This document shows positions 1-8,321 of a stretch of DNA of 64,000 nt, one piece after another. A model generated the notes under the pieces. That model saw only the letters and a list, made by a program, of their open reading frames with translations. It searched no databases and was not told the DNA's origin. The position numbers and the translations under genes were made by a program. Source of the DNA: Bradyrhizobium paxllaeri (lineage in GTDB: Bacteria > Pseudomonadota > Alphaproteobacteria > Rhizobiales > Xanthobacteraceae). The DNA lies in assembly GCF_001693515.2 (NCBI RefSeq), contig NZ_CP042968.1:1922001-1986000 (forward strand), given 5' to 3'. Within the stretch, counting starts at the first letter, position 1. Each line of letters begins with the position of its first letter.

Positions 1-554
1 CGCGTCGTGTATCCCTTGGCTAGCAAATCCTCCAGGTTTTTGACGTCGACGGTGAGATATTCGATGCGTTGGATCGTTGCTTTGATCGCCTGTTGCAGGG
101 CGGCTTCAAGTTTTGCAAAGTTCTGGCTCTTGGCGGCGAGCTCGCTTGCAACTTTCGACACCCGGTCGGCGAGCTCCCGCTCGCGTTCATCAAAGACCTC
201 GGTGGCTGCGTTGTGCTTTTGCTTGATGTCGGTTTGAACGATCTCGGCGATGGGCTGGTCCTTACTGACGCGATCGCCCACCGCGACTGCGACCACCTGC
301 AGCCGTCCGGCAGCGGCGGATACGGCATCGACGACCTTACCGCCCCTGCTGATCAGGATTCCCTCGCCCGAGACGCGGGTAGGCACGCGCCCAAAGATGC
401 CCCACAGCACGGCCGCCATAAGCGCGATGCACAGCACAAGGGTAAAAATCCAATCAGCGGGCTTGGTGATAACAACGACATGATCGAGCTGTTCGGGAGA
501 CGCAGCCCGGTCAAGGGCCGCGGCGCGAAATGCCCGTTGCGGTCCGTCGGTCAT
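1..554 (-). CDS. NHLP-type bacteriocin export HlyD-family secretion protein (partial, cut by left edge)
   Basis: Open reading frame running off the left edge; about 184 N-terminal residues are visible. It starts MTDGPQRAFRAAALDRAAS, then has PEQLDHVVVITKP, one membrane helix (about residues 38-57, ending WGIFGRVPTRV), a lipoyl/biotinyl-like half (GEGILISRGG, GDRVSKDQPIAEI) and the start of a coiled coil. The FR..AL.R..SPEQLD..V.IT.P start followed by W.IFGR.P..V.G.GIL is typical of membrane-fusion proteins of nitrile-hydratase-leader-peptide (NHLP) export systems, which work with peptidase-ABC transporters. A GGAG about 10 nt upstream supports the ATG. The ABC partners would be expected beyond the left edge. 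It is transcribed away from the secreted protein at 695. Confidence 0.8.
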   Translation of the reverse strand, partial: MTDGPQRAFRAAALDRAASPEQLDHVVVITKPADWIFTLVLCIALMAAVLWGIFGRVPTRVSGEGILISRGGKVVDAVSAAAGRLQVVAVAVGDRVSKDQPIAEIVQTDIKQKHNAATEVFDERERELADRVSKVASELAAKSQNFAKLEAALQQAIKATIQRIEYLTVDVKNLEDLLAKGYTT

Positions 555-694
555 GCTCTTATGCTCCGTGTTCGGAGCGGTTCAGACGTCGACATATCTG
601 CACGCAATGCAATTGATGAAATGAAGTCGACGATGTCGGATATTTGCACAGAATTGACCGTCTAACAATAAGGGGCGGCGGGAAGGGACCAATT

Positions 695-1225
695 GTGACG
701 CACGGGCTGATCGGCACCGCGAGACTTTCGTGCCCAGCGCGAGCGCAGCGAAAGATGCTGGCGGCAAGCTTGGCGCTTGGGCTGTTCCTACCCAGTGTGT
801 GTTGCGCGGGTATCCTCTCCGAAAGCGATTTCAGGCAGGCGGAGAGCCTTAAGCCACTCTTTGCCAACCTCATGAACGACCTTGTCGAAACCGCAAAGCG
901 CCCCGATGTTTCCAGCGGCGACGCCGGCTGCATTAACGAGATCATCCGGGAACTTCTCCAGATCTCCGACGAACTAGCGAGCTACGATTATCTGATCACG
1001 ATGGAGAAAGATCTGACCGACTTTGGCGACAACAATCCGATGCGGGGTATCGTCAAGTTTGCCATCGACAACAGCAGCTCGATCTTGATGAGCGAAAGAA
1101 AACGGCTGGTTCAGTTATCTGATCAGTGTGCAAAATATCCGTTGGCGCAAGGCAAGACTCAGCAGGCCGTAAACATCATCGACAGGACGACAGGCATATT
1201 GGCTTCCATTCGATCTCGCCTTTGA
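695..1225 (+). CDS. Secreted hypothetical protein
   Basis: 176 residues from a GTG start chosen for the purine-rich GGGAAGGGACC just upstream; an ATG at 755 and one at 644 are alternatives. The N-terminus has a basic stretch and then a hydrophobic core (MLAASLALGLFLPSVCCAG), consistent with a signal peptide, possibly with a lipobox-like cysteine pair. The mature part is helical and charged, with two cysteines (one in GDAGCINEI, one in SDQCAKYP) that could pair. Family not recognised. It is divergent from the NHLP secretion protein with about 140 bp between them, so co-regulation is possible but unproven. Confidence 0.6.
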   Translation: MTHGLIGTARLSCPARAQRKMLAASLALGLFLPSVCCAGILSESDFRQAESLKPLFANLMNDLVETAKRPDVSSGDAGCINEIIRELLQISDELASYDYLITMEKDLTDFGDNNPMRGIVKFAIDNSSSILMSERKRLVQLSDQCAKYPLAQGKTQQAVNIIDRTTGILASIRSRL

Positions 1226-1679
1226 CCCGGGCGAAAAAGCGGCCGCCGCAGTGCCGGTACCGATAATTTCGAAATGCGCGTTGTGCATAGCGTTGAGCGG
1301 GAGGGATCTCCTTTCAATCCTTGGTCAGCAGAGTAAGCCTGCTGTTCGGTTTCACCGTGATGCGGGTCACGAACACCGGGTCGTCTGAAAGAAAAAAGCC
1401 GGGTCACAAGAATCGAAAACGCACGATCGCGATCGCCGTAGAAGGCGTCGATGGCGCTCGTTCCGAACGCGATCGCAAGACGATGAACAATTTGCTGACC
1501 GATCAGGGTCGGTAAACCGGCCGACGACGGCAAGCCAGTTGCCGGATGGTGAAGCGTGTCCGCCGGCTTGAGCCTGATCCGCGAAACCGAGCTTGTTCAC
1601 AAGCGTAACGCGGAAGACATCGCCGCCTAATTCTTGGCCACTAACTTCATCTTGTTGCTCGCTTTTATTGCGCGTCTAA
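1226..1679. other. Non-coding gap, no recognisable gene
   Basis: About 450 bp. The open frames here (for example 1321-1515 plus and 1159-1533 minus) overlap each other, have unusual composition and resemble no family I know. Nothing convincing is seen apart from a few copies of the GCGATCGC-type word near 1427-1476. Confidence 0.5.
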
Positions 1680-2165
1680 TCACTTGCTATTGGGCGCGCA
1701 TCTCACCGAGCAGAAGAAACCCGAAAGCGGCGCTTTCTGGCGCGTGCTGGAAATCACTCGGCGATCCGCCCCCCGGATAAGCTCCTTGGTATGGTCGCCA
1801 GAACAGAAGCGTAGATGCTCGCTCGCGTTGGCAAGTCCCACGAAGATCGGTCGAAATCCTGGGCCGCGGTCCTTGTCGTTATAATGCCGCGACACACCCT
1901 CGCTAAGTGCGAGGTTAAGTGCAGTCCCGGAATCGGTGACATGCGAATAGTGCGGATGGGTTCGGAGGCTCTTGAGGACCGCAATACCAGAGTCAGCCAC
2001 GACGAATTCAAAGTGACCATGGATCGCGTCGTATGCGAGATAGCCGCTTCTGGGATTTTCTCTATGCTCCGCGACGTTATTGCGCAGCTCGTTAATCGCA
2101 CCGAACAACTGTCCCGCCTCATCGCCCGCGAAACCCGCTTGTGTCGCGGCCTTCTTTCCCCTCAT
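1680..2165 (-). CDS. GHKL-type ATP-binding protein, 5' end apparently lost
   Basis: 161 residues from the first ATG. An N-box-like ELRNNVAEH (about 27-35), a metal/adenine motif VVADSGIAVL (about 56-65) and a glycine loop GPGFRPIFVGLANASEHL suggest the HATPase fold of anti-sigma or STAS-partner kinases. Translation continues convincingly in frame upstream of the ATG (LESGWQDLTNDPGWTEFA) until a TGA at 2253-2255, with no ATG or GTG in between. The real N-terminus is therefore either truncated, or translation begins at an unusual codon. The C-terminus looks intact. Function is inferred from motifs only, and the gene may be a decaying remnant. Confidence 0.5.
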   Translation of the reverse strand: MRGKKAATQAGFAGDEAGQLFGAINELRNNVAEHRENPRSGYLAYDAIHGHFEFVVADSGIAVLKSLRTHPHYSHVTDSGTALNLALSEGVSRHYNDKDRGPGFRPIFVGLANASEHLRFCSGDHTKELIRGADRRVISSTRQKAPLSGFFCSVRCAPNSK

Positions 2166-2314
2166 CGCGAATTCGGTCCAGCCCGGATCATTGGTAAGAT
2201 CCTGCCAGCCACTTTCCAGTCTCGTCCGCGTTAACTCTACCTTAGATAGTTGTCAGATACATCTACCTAAGGTCGTCATCCGGTACGTTGGCAAGCTATC
2301 TGAGAAACGGTGCC

Positions 2315-2389
2315 ATGACCGATCTTCAGCGCGAGAGGCTTATTGCCCTTCCGCAGCGGACAGAGGAGGTGAAGTTTGCTTCGAGTTGA
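2315..2389 (+). CDS. Possible 24-residue upstream peptide overlapping the next start
   Basis: ATG followed by TDLQRERLIALPQRTEEVKF and four more residues to a TGA. It contains the GAGGAGGT ribosome-binding site of the gene at 2376 and ends 14 nt inside that gene in another frame. It has no clear ribosome-binding site of its own. It may couple translation, or be chance. Confidence 0.2.
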   Translation: MTDLQRERLIALPQRTEEVKFASS

Positions 2390-4454
2390 TCCGGGTCTAG
2401 CATACTCCACTTTGCCGGCTGACGGCGCCCCGCCACACGCCACGGTCGATGCCAAGGCAAGCAGCAGCAGGGGGCGCACGGTCGTTCGACTGGTGCTGGC
2501 AGCCTGCCTTATGCTCTTCCTCGAACTTGCGTTGATCCGATGGCTCGGCGCGAACGTTATTCACCTGTCGTATTTTTCGAATTTCGTTCTCCTGGGTTCG
2601 TTCCTCGGTATCGGCGCGGGCTTCCTCATCAGCAGGAAAAGCTGGTCCATATGGCCGGCATCGATGCCGCTGCTGAGCATTCTCATCGTGGGCGTGCTTT
2701 GGTTCCCCGTCACGATCGAACGGACCGGGTCCGACGTCATCTATTTCACCTCGCTCGAAACCAGCGGCCCGCCGGCCTGGCTCGCACTGCCGATCATTTT
2801 CGCGATGGTCGCAGTCGTCGTGGCGGGGCCGGCCGAAGTCGTGGGTCGCTGTTTCGGCAAGCTGCCTCCCCTGACGGCATACCGCTACGATCTGATCGGA
2901 TCGCTGCTCGGCATATCCGCGTTCACGGCGCTGAGCTTTCTGCATGCGCCGTCGGTGGTTTGGGGTTTCATCGCTTTCATCCTCTATCTGGTGTTGGCCG
3001 GTCCGTCCCGCCGGCTTGTGACTTGCGCATGGGCGCTGATGCTGGTCGGCAAGCTGCTGCAAGAGACGCTGGCTCCTGGCGTAAGCTGGTCTCCCTACTA
3101 CAAGGTCGAGACCAAGAAGGTCGACCCGGCGGACCCGAACCTGCTCCTCATCGGCGTCAACGGAGTGCCCCACCAGTTGATGGCACCCGCGAAGTGGAAG
3201 CTGGAGCAGGGCGAAAAAAGAATCTACGATACGCCCTATCTTCGGCTGCCCGGTAATCCCCTCGATGACGTTCTGATCATCGGAGCGGGGTCGGGGTCCG
3301 ACGTGGCGATCGCCCTGCGCAAGCAGGCCCGGCATGTCGATGCAGTCGACATCGACCCGCGAATTCTCAAGATCGGCATGGAGCAGAACCCCGATCGGCC
3401 ATACGCCGACAAGCGGGTGACGATGCACACGAATGATGGGCGGGCATTCCTCGAAAGCACGGGCCGCAAGTACGACCTCGTTCTTTTCGCGCTGCCCGAC
3501 TCGTTGACGCTGGTCAGCGGGGCCTCGCAGATCCGGCTCGAGTCATTCCTGTTCACGCAGGAAGCGCTGGCTTCCGTGCGCGAGCACCTGAAACCCCACG
3601 GCGCCTTCGCCATGTACAATGCCTACCGGGAGCACTGGCTCATCGACAGGCTGGCCGGAACCGCCGCTACAGTATTCGGGCACGCTCCATGCGTCGACAC
3701 ATTCGCCGGTGCGCACGCGGTCATCACAATCGGGATGACGGCCGCGGACCAGCGCTGCGAAACGACTTGGGCCCCGGATTCGCGGCACGGCGTGGTTTCT
3801 CCGGCGACCGACAATATGCCGTTCCTCTACTTCAGGGGCGGCTCGTTCCCCCCGCTCTATACGATTACGCTACTCGCTGTTCTCCTGACGTCCCTGGTCG
3901 CCGTACGCACGCTGGCCGGGCCGCTGCGGGACATGCGCCCCTATGCCGACCTGTTCTTCATGGGAGCGGCGTTCCTGCTGCTGGAGACCAAGAACGTAGC
4001 GACCTTCGCGCTCCTTTTCGGCACCACGTGGTTCGTCAACGCGCTGGTCTTCGCCGGCGTGCTGGTTATCGTGCTCGCTGCGGTGGAGACGACGCGGAAG
4101 TTCCGGACGCCATCACTGCCGGTAGTCTACGCCGGTGTCGCTGCATCTCTGGCCCTAGCCTGGGTCATCCGTCCCGAGTGGCTGCTGCCTCTCCCCTTTG
4201 CGCCCAGGCTGCTGGCCGCGACCCTGCTGGCGTTCCTACCGATCTACCTCGCGAACGTGGCCTTCTCGAAGCGCTTCCAGAACTCGTCAGACTCGCAGGC
4301 GGCATTTGCAGTCAACCTGCTGGGTGCGATCGTCGGCGGTTGTCTGGAATATGCAGCGCTGGTTATCGGCTACAACAATCTGCTGATCGTGACGGGCCTG
4401 CTCTACCTTGCGGCTTTCCTCCTGATGCCCAGGACCGCGGCTCGTTCCGCGTAA
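2376..4454 (+). CDS. Membrane-embedded spermidine-synthase-like protein (SAM-dependent fold)
   Basis: 692 residues from a TTG start, fixed by GAGGAGGT six to seven nt upstream. The N-terminal third has several membrane helices (LVLAACLMLFLELALIRWLG onward). The middle, from about residue 296, is a class I methyltransferase-like domain with IIGAGSGSDVA and an acidic loop VDAVDIDPR, as in polyamine synthases. The C-terminal part is again a bundle of helices. This helix-SpeE-helix layout is known from putative membrane spermidine synthases of bacteria whose real substrate is unclear. No polyamine genes lie nearby. The SDR remnant downstream starts only 7 nt after the stop but is broken. Confidence 0.7.
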   Translation: MLRVDPGLAYSTLPADGAPPHATVDAKASSSRGRTVVRLVLAACLMLFLELALIRWLGANVIHLSYFSNFVLLGSFLGIGAGFLISRKSWSIWPASMPLLSILIVGVLWFPVTIERTGSDVIYFTSLETSGPPAWLALPIIFAMVAVVVAGPAEVVGRCFGKLPPLTAYRYDLIGSLLGISAFTALSFLHAPSVVWGFIAFILYLVLAGPSRRLVTCAWALMLVGKLLQETLAPGVSWSPYYKVETKKVDPADPNLLLIGVNGVPHQLMAPAKWKLEQGEKRIYDTPYLRLPGNPLDDVLIIGAGSGSDVAIALRKQARHVDAVDIDPRILKIGMEQNPDRPYADKRVTMHTNDGRAFLESTGRKYDLVLFALPDSLTLVSGASQIRLESFLFTQEALASVREHLKPHGAFAMYNAYREHWLIDRLAGTAATVFGHAPCVDTFAGAHAVITIGMTAADQRCETTWAPDSRHGVVSPATDNMPFLYFRGGSFPPLYTITLLAVLLTSLVAVRTLAGPLRDMRPYADLFFMGAAFLLLETKNVATFALLFGTTWFVNALVFAGVLVIVLAAVETTRKFRTPSLPVVYAGVAASLALAWVIRPEWLLPLPFAPRLLAATLLAFLPIYLANVAFSKRFQNSSDSQAAFAVNLLGAIVGGCLEYAALVIGYNNLLIVTGLLYLAAFLLMPRTAARSA

Positions 4455-4461
4455 GGGGAAC

Positions 4462-4848
4462 ATGCCGGTTGCGCCCTTCATCGCTTCCGTCGCGGCATTC
4501 AATGCAAGCCCGGACAGCGCGAGCTATGCGGCCGTCGTCGCCTATACACGTTCGCTCGCCTATGCGCATGGCGCCGACGGCATACGCGCCAATGCGGTTG
4601 CACCGGGCTGGGTGCGGACGCCGATGAGCGCCTACGAAATGCGCCTGCTCGCGGAACAGAACGGCACGACAGCGGAAGTTGAATTCCAATCGGTCGAGCG
4701 GCAGATCGCGCTCGGACGAATGGTGGCGCCTGCTGAAATTGCCGCTTGCTGCCTCTTCCTGGTATCCGACGACGCGTCCTTTGTCACAGGAGCGGTTCTC
4801 GTCGCGGATGGAGGCGGGCGCTCGCCAACCCAGAATCGCGCAGTGTGA
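4462..4848 (+). pseudogene. 3' remnant of a short-chain dehydrogenase/reductase
   Basis: 128 residues matching only the C-terminal half of an SDR: AAVVAYTRSLA helix, IRANAVAPGWVRTPM, then RMVAPAEIAACCLFL and FVTGAVLVADGG. The Rossmann TGxxxGxG segment and the NAG motif are missing. At the catalytic Tyr-x-x-x-Lys position the sequence reads D-S-A-S-Y, so both catalytic residues are lost. A ribosome-binding-like AAGGGGAAC precedes the ATG, so it could still be translated, but it should be inactive as an oxidoreductase. It probably marks a deletion that joined this fragment to the gene upstream. Confidence 0.75.
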
Positions 4849-4911
4849 CGCGCCTGGGCGCCGCGCTTGTTCGTTGACAACGTCAGATTCGAGGAGTCGA
4901 CGTCAGCGGGA

Positions 4912-5796
4912 TCAGGCCGCCCGGGCCTCGCTCGCAGCCAGTTTGAGCCCGAAATCGTAGTGCAGGTGGAAATAGTCGGTGTCCATCGCACGGCCGTCCG
5001 GCGCGGAGCCTGGTGGTCGGCGAGCGAACTCGCGGATCAGGCTGTCCTTGACGCCGAATACGACGTCGGAATCGAGGTACTTGTCGCCAGCCACAAACAC
5101 ATGTGTCACCAGTTGCTCGTATCCGGGGGCCGAGATCATGAAGTGCACATGTGCTGGTCGCCAAGGGTGCCGGCCCTGCGCTTCCAGCATCTGGCCGACG
5201 GGGCCATCGTGCGGGATCGGATAGGCCGCCGGCTTGATCGACCAGAAATGGAATCGCCCGTTGTTGTCCGTATGGAAACGGGCCCGCATCGCCAGATCTC
5301 CGATCTTGTCGAGCTGCTGCACGTCGTAATAGCCGTCGTCATCCGAGTGCCAAACGTCAACCACGGCGCCGGCGAGCGGCTTGCCATCGACAGACGAAAC
5401 CGAACCGGTCACGATCATGGCGTCGCCCTCCATGCTGCCGGAGATCGCGTCGCCAAGTTGCTTCTCCGGCGCGGCCTGGACAAAGAAGGGACCGAGTACC
5501 GTGGTTTCAGTGGCGCCTTCGGGCACCGGATGGTTGATCGCGTCGACCAGCATGGATACGCCGAGCGTATCCGACAGCAGGATGAATTCCTGGCGCTTGT
5601 CATCGCACATGTGGCCGGTGCGCGTGAGGAAATCGATGCCGTATTCCCATTCCTTCTGGGTCGGACGCACCTCGCGCACAAAGGCATGAAGATGTCGCAC
5701 CAGCGCTTCGCTGACCTGCCGGACGCGCGGATCGCTCGCGCCGCTGATCCGCTCAAGCACCGCATGGGTGATCGTGTTCTCGTTGAAGTTACGCAT
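4912..5796 (-). CDS. Hydroxyquinol/catechol-type intradiol 1,2-dioxygenase
   Basis: 294 residues from an ATG preceded by AAGGAGG; the longer open frame upstream is not used. The N-terminal dimerisation helices are followed by the catalytic beta-sandwich: LGPFF, DVWHSDDDGYYDVQ (Tyr iron ligand), YPIPHDGPVGQM (second Tyr region) and HPWRPAHVHFMI (His-x-His ligands). This is the intradiol dioxygenase fold that cleaves hydroxyquinol or catechol between its hydroxyls with Fe(III). The gene directly upstream in the same operon is a maleylacetate reductase, which favours hydroxyquinol (1,2,4-trihydroxybenzene) as substrate, giving maleylacetate. It is last in the operon with 5859 and 6935. Confidence 0.88.
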   Translation of the reverse strand: MRNFNENTITHAVLERISGASDPRVRQVSEALVRHLHAFVREVRPTQKEWEYGIDFLTRTGHMCDDKRQEFILLSDTLGVSMLVDAINHPVPEGATETTVLGPFFVQAAPEKQLGDAISGSMEGDAMIVTGSVSSVDGKPLAGAVVDVWHSDDDGYYDVQQLDKIGDLAMRARFHTDNNGRFHFWSIKPAAYPIPHDGPVGQMLEAQGRHPWRPAHVHFMISAPGYEQLVTHVFVAGDKYLDSDVVFGVKDSLIREFARRPPGSAPDGRAMDTDYFHLHYDFGLKLAASEARAA

Positions 5797-5858
5797 GAAG
5801 CCTCCTTGGATCAAAAAGCCTGGCTTGCCGACGCAGGACAGGACGCATCGAATGTTGT

Positions 5859-6938
5859 TCAGGCGGCCGCTTTCGTCGCGAGCGGCGCTTCGCCCGACCA
5901 GGCGCGTGCGATCAGATCGCGGATGGCGTTGCGTTCGAGGGGGCACGGATTCCAGTAGGCGTTGGTCACGGCGAGATCGGCTGCCTTGTCGATCCCGCTC
6001 TCGGGCATGCCGACGTCGCGCAGCGCCAGCTTTGCATTGAGCCGCCTGGCGAGATCGTAGAGGCCTTGCGCCGCGTCGGCTGCGCCAATCGCGCGCGCAA
6101 TTCGCGTCATCGCCTCAGGCACCGCAGGGGCGTTGTAGGCCAGCGCATGCGGCAGGACGATGGTGTGCGTCTCCGCATGCGGCAGGTCGAAGGTGCCGCC
6201 GAGCGTGTGGCACAGCTTGTGGTGCAGCGCCATGCCGACAGTGCCGAGGCAGACGCCGCAAAGCCAGGCGCCATAGAGCGCTTCGGTACGGGCGCCGCGA
6301 TCATCGGAATTCGCGGCAATGACGGGCAGGGCGTTCGCAAGCGCGCGAATGCCTTCCTCCGCCATCAGCGAGATCACCGGATTATTGTCGCGCGCATAGA
6401 GCGCTTCCACGGCATGCGCGATCGCGTTGATGCCGGAGGTGGCGGCAAGTCCGGCCGGCAGCGACAGCGTCAGGTCGACGTCGTAGATCACAGTCTCCGG
6501 CAGCACGGCATTGTTGCGCACTGTGGTCTTCACGCCGTCCCTGGTTTCGCCGAGGATGGGCGTCATCTCGGAGCCGGCATAGGTGGTGGGAATGCAGAGC
6601 TGGTTTACGCCGGTCCGCAACGCCAGCGCCTTGCCGAGGCCCGTCGTCGATCCGCCGCCGAGTGACACCATGCAATCGGCCTCGCACGCCTTCATCGCCG
6701 CGAGCGCCTGCTCGGTCACCTCGACCGGCGTATGCATAGTGGCGCCAGCGAAGATGCCGGAATAGAGCGGCCCCAACGCGGCTCCGAGCTTCGCGCCTTG
6801 CGCCTCCTGCTGCGGCGTGGTCAGCACCAGCGCGCGCGTGCCGCCGAGACGCTCGATCTCGGCTTTGGCTGTGTTGAGCGTCCCGCTGCCGAACACGACC
6901 CGGCAGGGCAGATTCTCGAAGGTGAATGAACCGATCAT
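5859..6938 (-). CDS. Maleylacetate reductase
   Basis: 359 residues; an iron-containing alcohol dehydrogenase-like enzyme. The nucleotide site is seen as SLGGGSTTGLGKA and IPTTYAGSEMTP; metal-site histidines lie in AIAHAVEAL and ALHHKLCHTLGG, followed by LPHAETHTIVLPHALAYN. These are features of the maleylacetate reductase branch that reduces maleylacetate to 3-oxoadipate with NAD(P)H. The start ATG overlaps the stop of the Dabb gene (ATGA), so the two are translationally coupled. The hydroxyquinol dioxygenase follows 62 nt downstream, making a lower-pathway unit. Confidence 0.88.
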   Translation of the reverse strand: MIGSFTFENLPCRVVFGSGTLNTAKAEIERLGGTRALVLTTPQQEAQGAKLGAALGPLYSGIFAGATMHTPVEVTEQALAAMKACEADCMVSLGGGSTTGLGKALALRTGVNQLCIPTTYAGSEMTPILGETRDGVKTTVRNNAVLPETVIYDVDLTLSLPAGLAATSGINAIAHAVEALYARDNNPVISLMAEEGIRALANALPVIAANSDDRGARTEALYGAWLCGVCLGTVGMALHHKLCHTLGGTFDLPHAETHTIVLPHALAYNAPAVPEAMTRIARAIGAADAAQGLYDLARRLNAKLALRDVGMPESGIDKAADLAVTNAYWNPCPLERNAIRDLIARAWSGEAPLATKAAA

Positions 6939-7258
6939 GCGCCGGCCTCTTCGATGTTGTAGTCGACCTGAAAGCGCCCGATCCGCAGATCGCCGAGTTC
7001 CTCGCGTACCCGCAGATGCTCCGGATGCGTGGCATAGGCCTTTAGCGAGGCACTGTCCGTGAATTCGGAGACCAGGACGACGTCGCAGGCATAGTCGACG
7101 TCGCTGACATCGAGGCCGACTTCGATCCGGGTCAGGCCGTCGATCCGGCCTTTCAGGCCCTCGAACAGGGTCTTGACCTTCAATCGCGCGGCGAAGCGTT
7201 CTTCGGCGGTCTCCCCGCGCAGCCGCCACATCACGATGTGTCTGATCGGGCTCGGCAT
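6935..7258 (-). CDS. Dabb (stress-responsive A/B barrel) domain protein
   Basis: 107 residues; a single ferredoxin-like alpha+beta barrel domain starting IRHIVMWRL and containing VSDVDYACDVVLVSEF and YATHPEHLRVREEL, the usual Dabb pattern. Such small dimers are often found with aromatic pathways, but their reaction is usually unknown. It is first in the operon with maleylacetate reductase and intradiol dioxygenase and divergent from the LysR gene at 7356. A role as a small hydrolase, isomerase or binding protein in hydroxyquinol catabolism is inference from position. Confidence 0.75.
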   Translation of the reverse strand: MPSPIRHIVMWRLRGETAEERFAARLKVKTLFEGLKGRIDGLTRIEVGLDVSDVDYACDVVLVSEFTDSASLKAYATHPEHLRVREELGDLRIGRFQVDYNIEEAGA

Positions 7259-7289
7259 TTCCCTGATTTCCCTTCCGTTCGCAGCCGTA

Positions 7290-7304
7290 TTCTGCCTTGC
7301 AGAA
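7290..7304. promoter_or_regulatory. Candidate LysR operator (TTCTGC-CTT-GCAGAA)
   Basis: Perfect inverted repeat with 6-bp arms and a 3-bp centre. It contains the T-N11-A pattern of LysR recognition sites and lies midway between the divergent Dabb operon and lysR starts. Confidence 0.55.
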
Positions 7305-7335
7305 ATCGGAATTAAACGTCAAAATTCGCAAGTCT

Positions 7336-7348
7336 CTTTTCCGAAAAG
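7336..7348. promoter_or_regulatory. Candidate second LysR site near the regulator start (CTTTTC-C-GAAAAG)
   Basis: Perfect 13-bp palindrome ending 8 bp before the lysR ATG at 7356, well placed for autoregulation. Confidence 0.4.
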
Positions 7349-7355
7349 TGCAAAA

Positions 7356-8321
7356 ATGGACCGACTCTTGCAGCTCGAGGTTTTTTCCAAGACGGCCGAA
7401 TTTGGCAGCCTCTCCAAGGCCGCCGAGAGCTTGCGGATGTCGAATGCGGCGGCGAGCCGGCATCTCAGCGCACTGGAAGAGCGCCTCGCGGTCCGGCTGA
7501 TCGAACGCAACACCCGCCGGCTGTGGCTGACGGAAGCGGGGCAGGAGCTGTTGCAACGCTGCGGCACGCTGCTGAGCGAGTTCGCCGAAGCCGAGGACGC
7601 CGTGAGCGATCGCGCACTATCGCCAACGGGCATGTTGCGCGTGACGAGTTCGCTCTCTTTCGCGATGATCTATCTGGCGCCGATGCTGCCGGCCTTCCGC
7701 GCGCTCTATCCAAAGCTCAACGTGCAGATTGTCACGGCCAACCGCTATCCGGATTTCATCGAGGCGGGCATCGATGTCGCGATCCGCACGCGCGAGCACG
7801 AGCCGGACTCCAACATCATCGTGCGCCGCATAGGCCAGATGCGGCGCGTGCTCGCCGCCGCGCCATCCTATCTCGCAAGCCACGGGCGCCCGAAGCAGCC
7901 GGCGGATCTCGCGCATCACAACATGCTGATCTACAACCTCGCCAATGATCCCTATTCATTGCGGCTCCGCAAAGGCAGCGCGGCGCAGACCATTCGCATC
8001 ACGCCGACCCTCGACAGCAATGACGGCCAGGTGATCCGTACTGCCGCAGTTGCAGGTCTCGGCATCCTTATCCAGCCGCTCTACATCGTGAAGGCCGACA
8101 TCCAGGCCGGTAAGCTGAAACCGATATTGATGGATTGGGAGCTGCCGTTGCTCACGATGAACATCGCCTACCAGAACAGGACCAGGTTGCCGGCGAAGAT
8201 CAGGGTGTTTTCCGATTTCGTGGTGAACCAGATACGTGCGAATTCGGAGGCAGGCATCTGGATGGACGCCGCCAAGGGAGAGGCGCTCGGGCCAGGGTCC
8301 TTCCCGGTTAGTTGGCGCTAA
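7356..8321 (+). CDS. LysR-family transcriptional regulator of the hydroxyquinol operon
   Basis: 321 residues from the ATG that gives the standard LysR start MDRLLQLEVFSKTAEFGSLS; the longer upstream frame would add an unlikely leader. The N-terminal winged helix-turn-helix (about 1-60, AAASRHLSALEERLAVRL) is followed by a two-lobed periplasmic-binding-like effector domain from about residue 90. Similarity is to the CrgA/DntR-like group. It is divergent from the Dabb, maleylacetate reductase and dioxygenase operon with two palindromes in the 97-bp gap, so it probably activates that operon with an aromatic intermediate. It overlaps the convergent gene at 8308 by 14 bp. Confidence 0.85.
   Translation: MDRLLQLEVFSKTAEFGSLSKAAESLRMSNAAASRHLSALEERLAVRLIERNTRRLWLTEAGQELLQRCGTLLSEFAEAEDAVSDRALSPTGMLRVTSSLSFAMIYLAPMLPAFRALYPKLNVQIVTANRYPDFIEAGIDVAIRTREHEPDSNIIVRRIGQMRRVLAAAPSYLASHGRPKQPADLAHHNMLIYNLANDPYSLRLRKGSAAQTIRITPTLDSNDGQVIRTAAVAGLGILIQPLYIVKADIQAGKLKPILMDWELPLLTMNIAYQNRTRLPAKIRVFSDFVVNQIRANSEAGIWMDAAKGEALGPGSFPVSWR

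Noticed and set aside
1321..1515. 64-residue plus-strand frame in the gap after the first secreted protein
   Set aside because: TTG start, no ribosome-binding site, no similarity and an overlapping opposite frame of equal length.
2397..3428. 343-residue minus-strand open frame opposite the SpeE-like gene
   Set aside because: Composition rich in Arg, His, Asp and Gln with no domain; a shadow of the real plus-strand gene.
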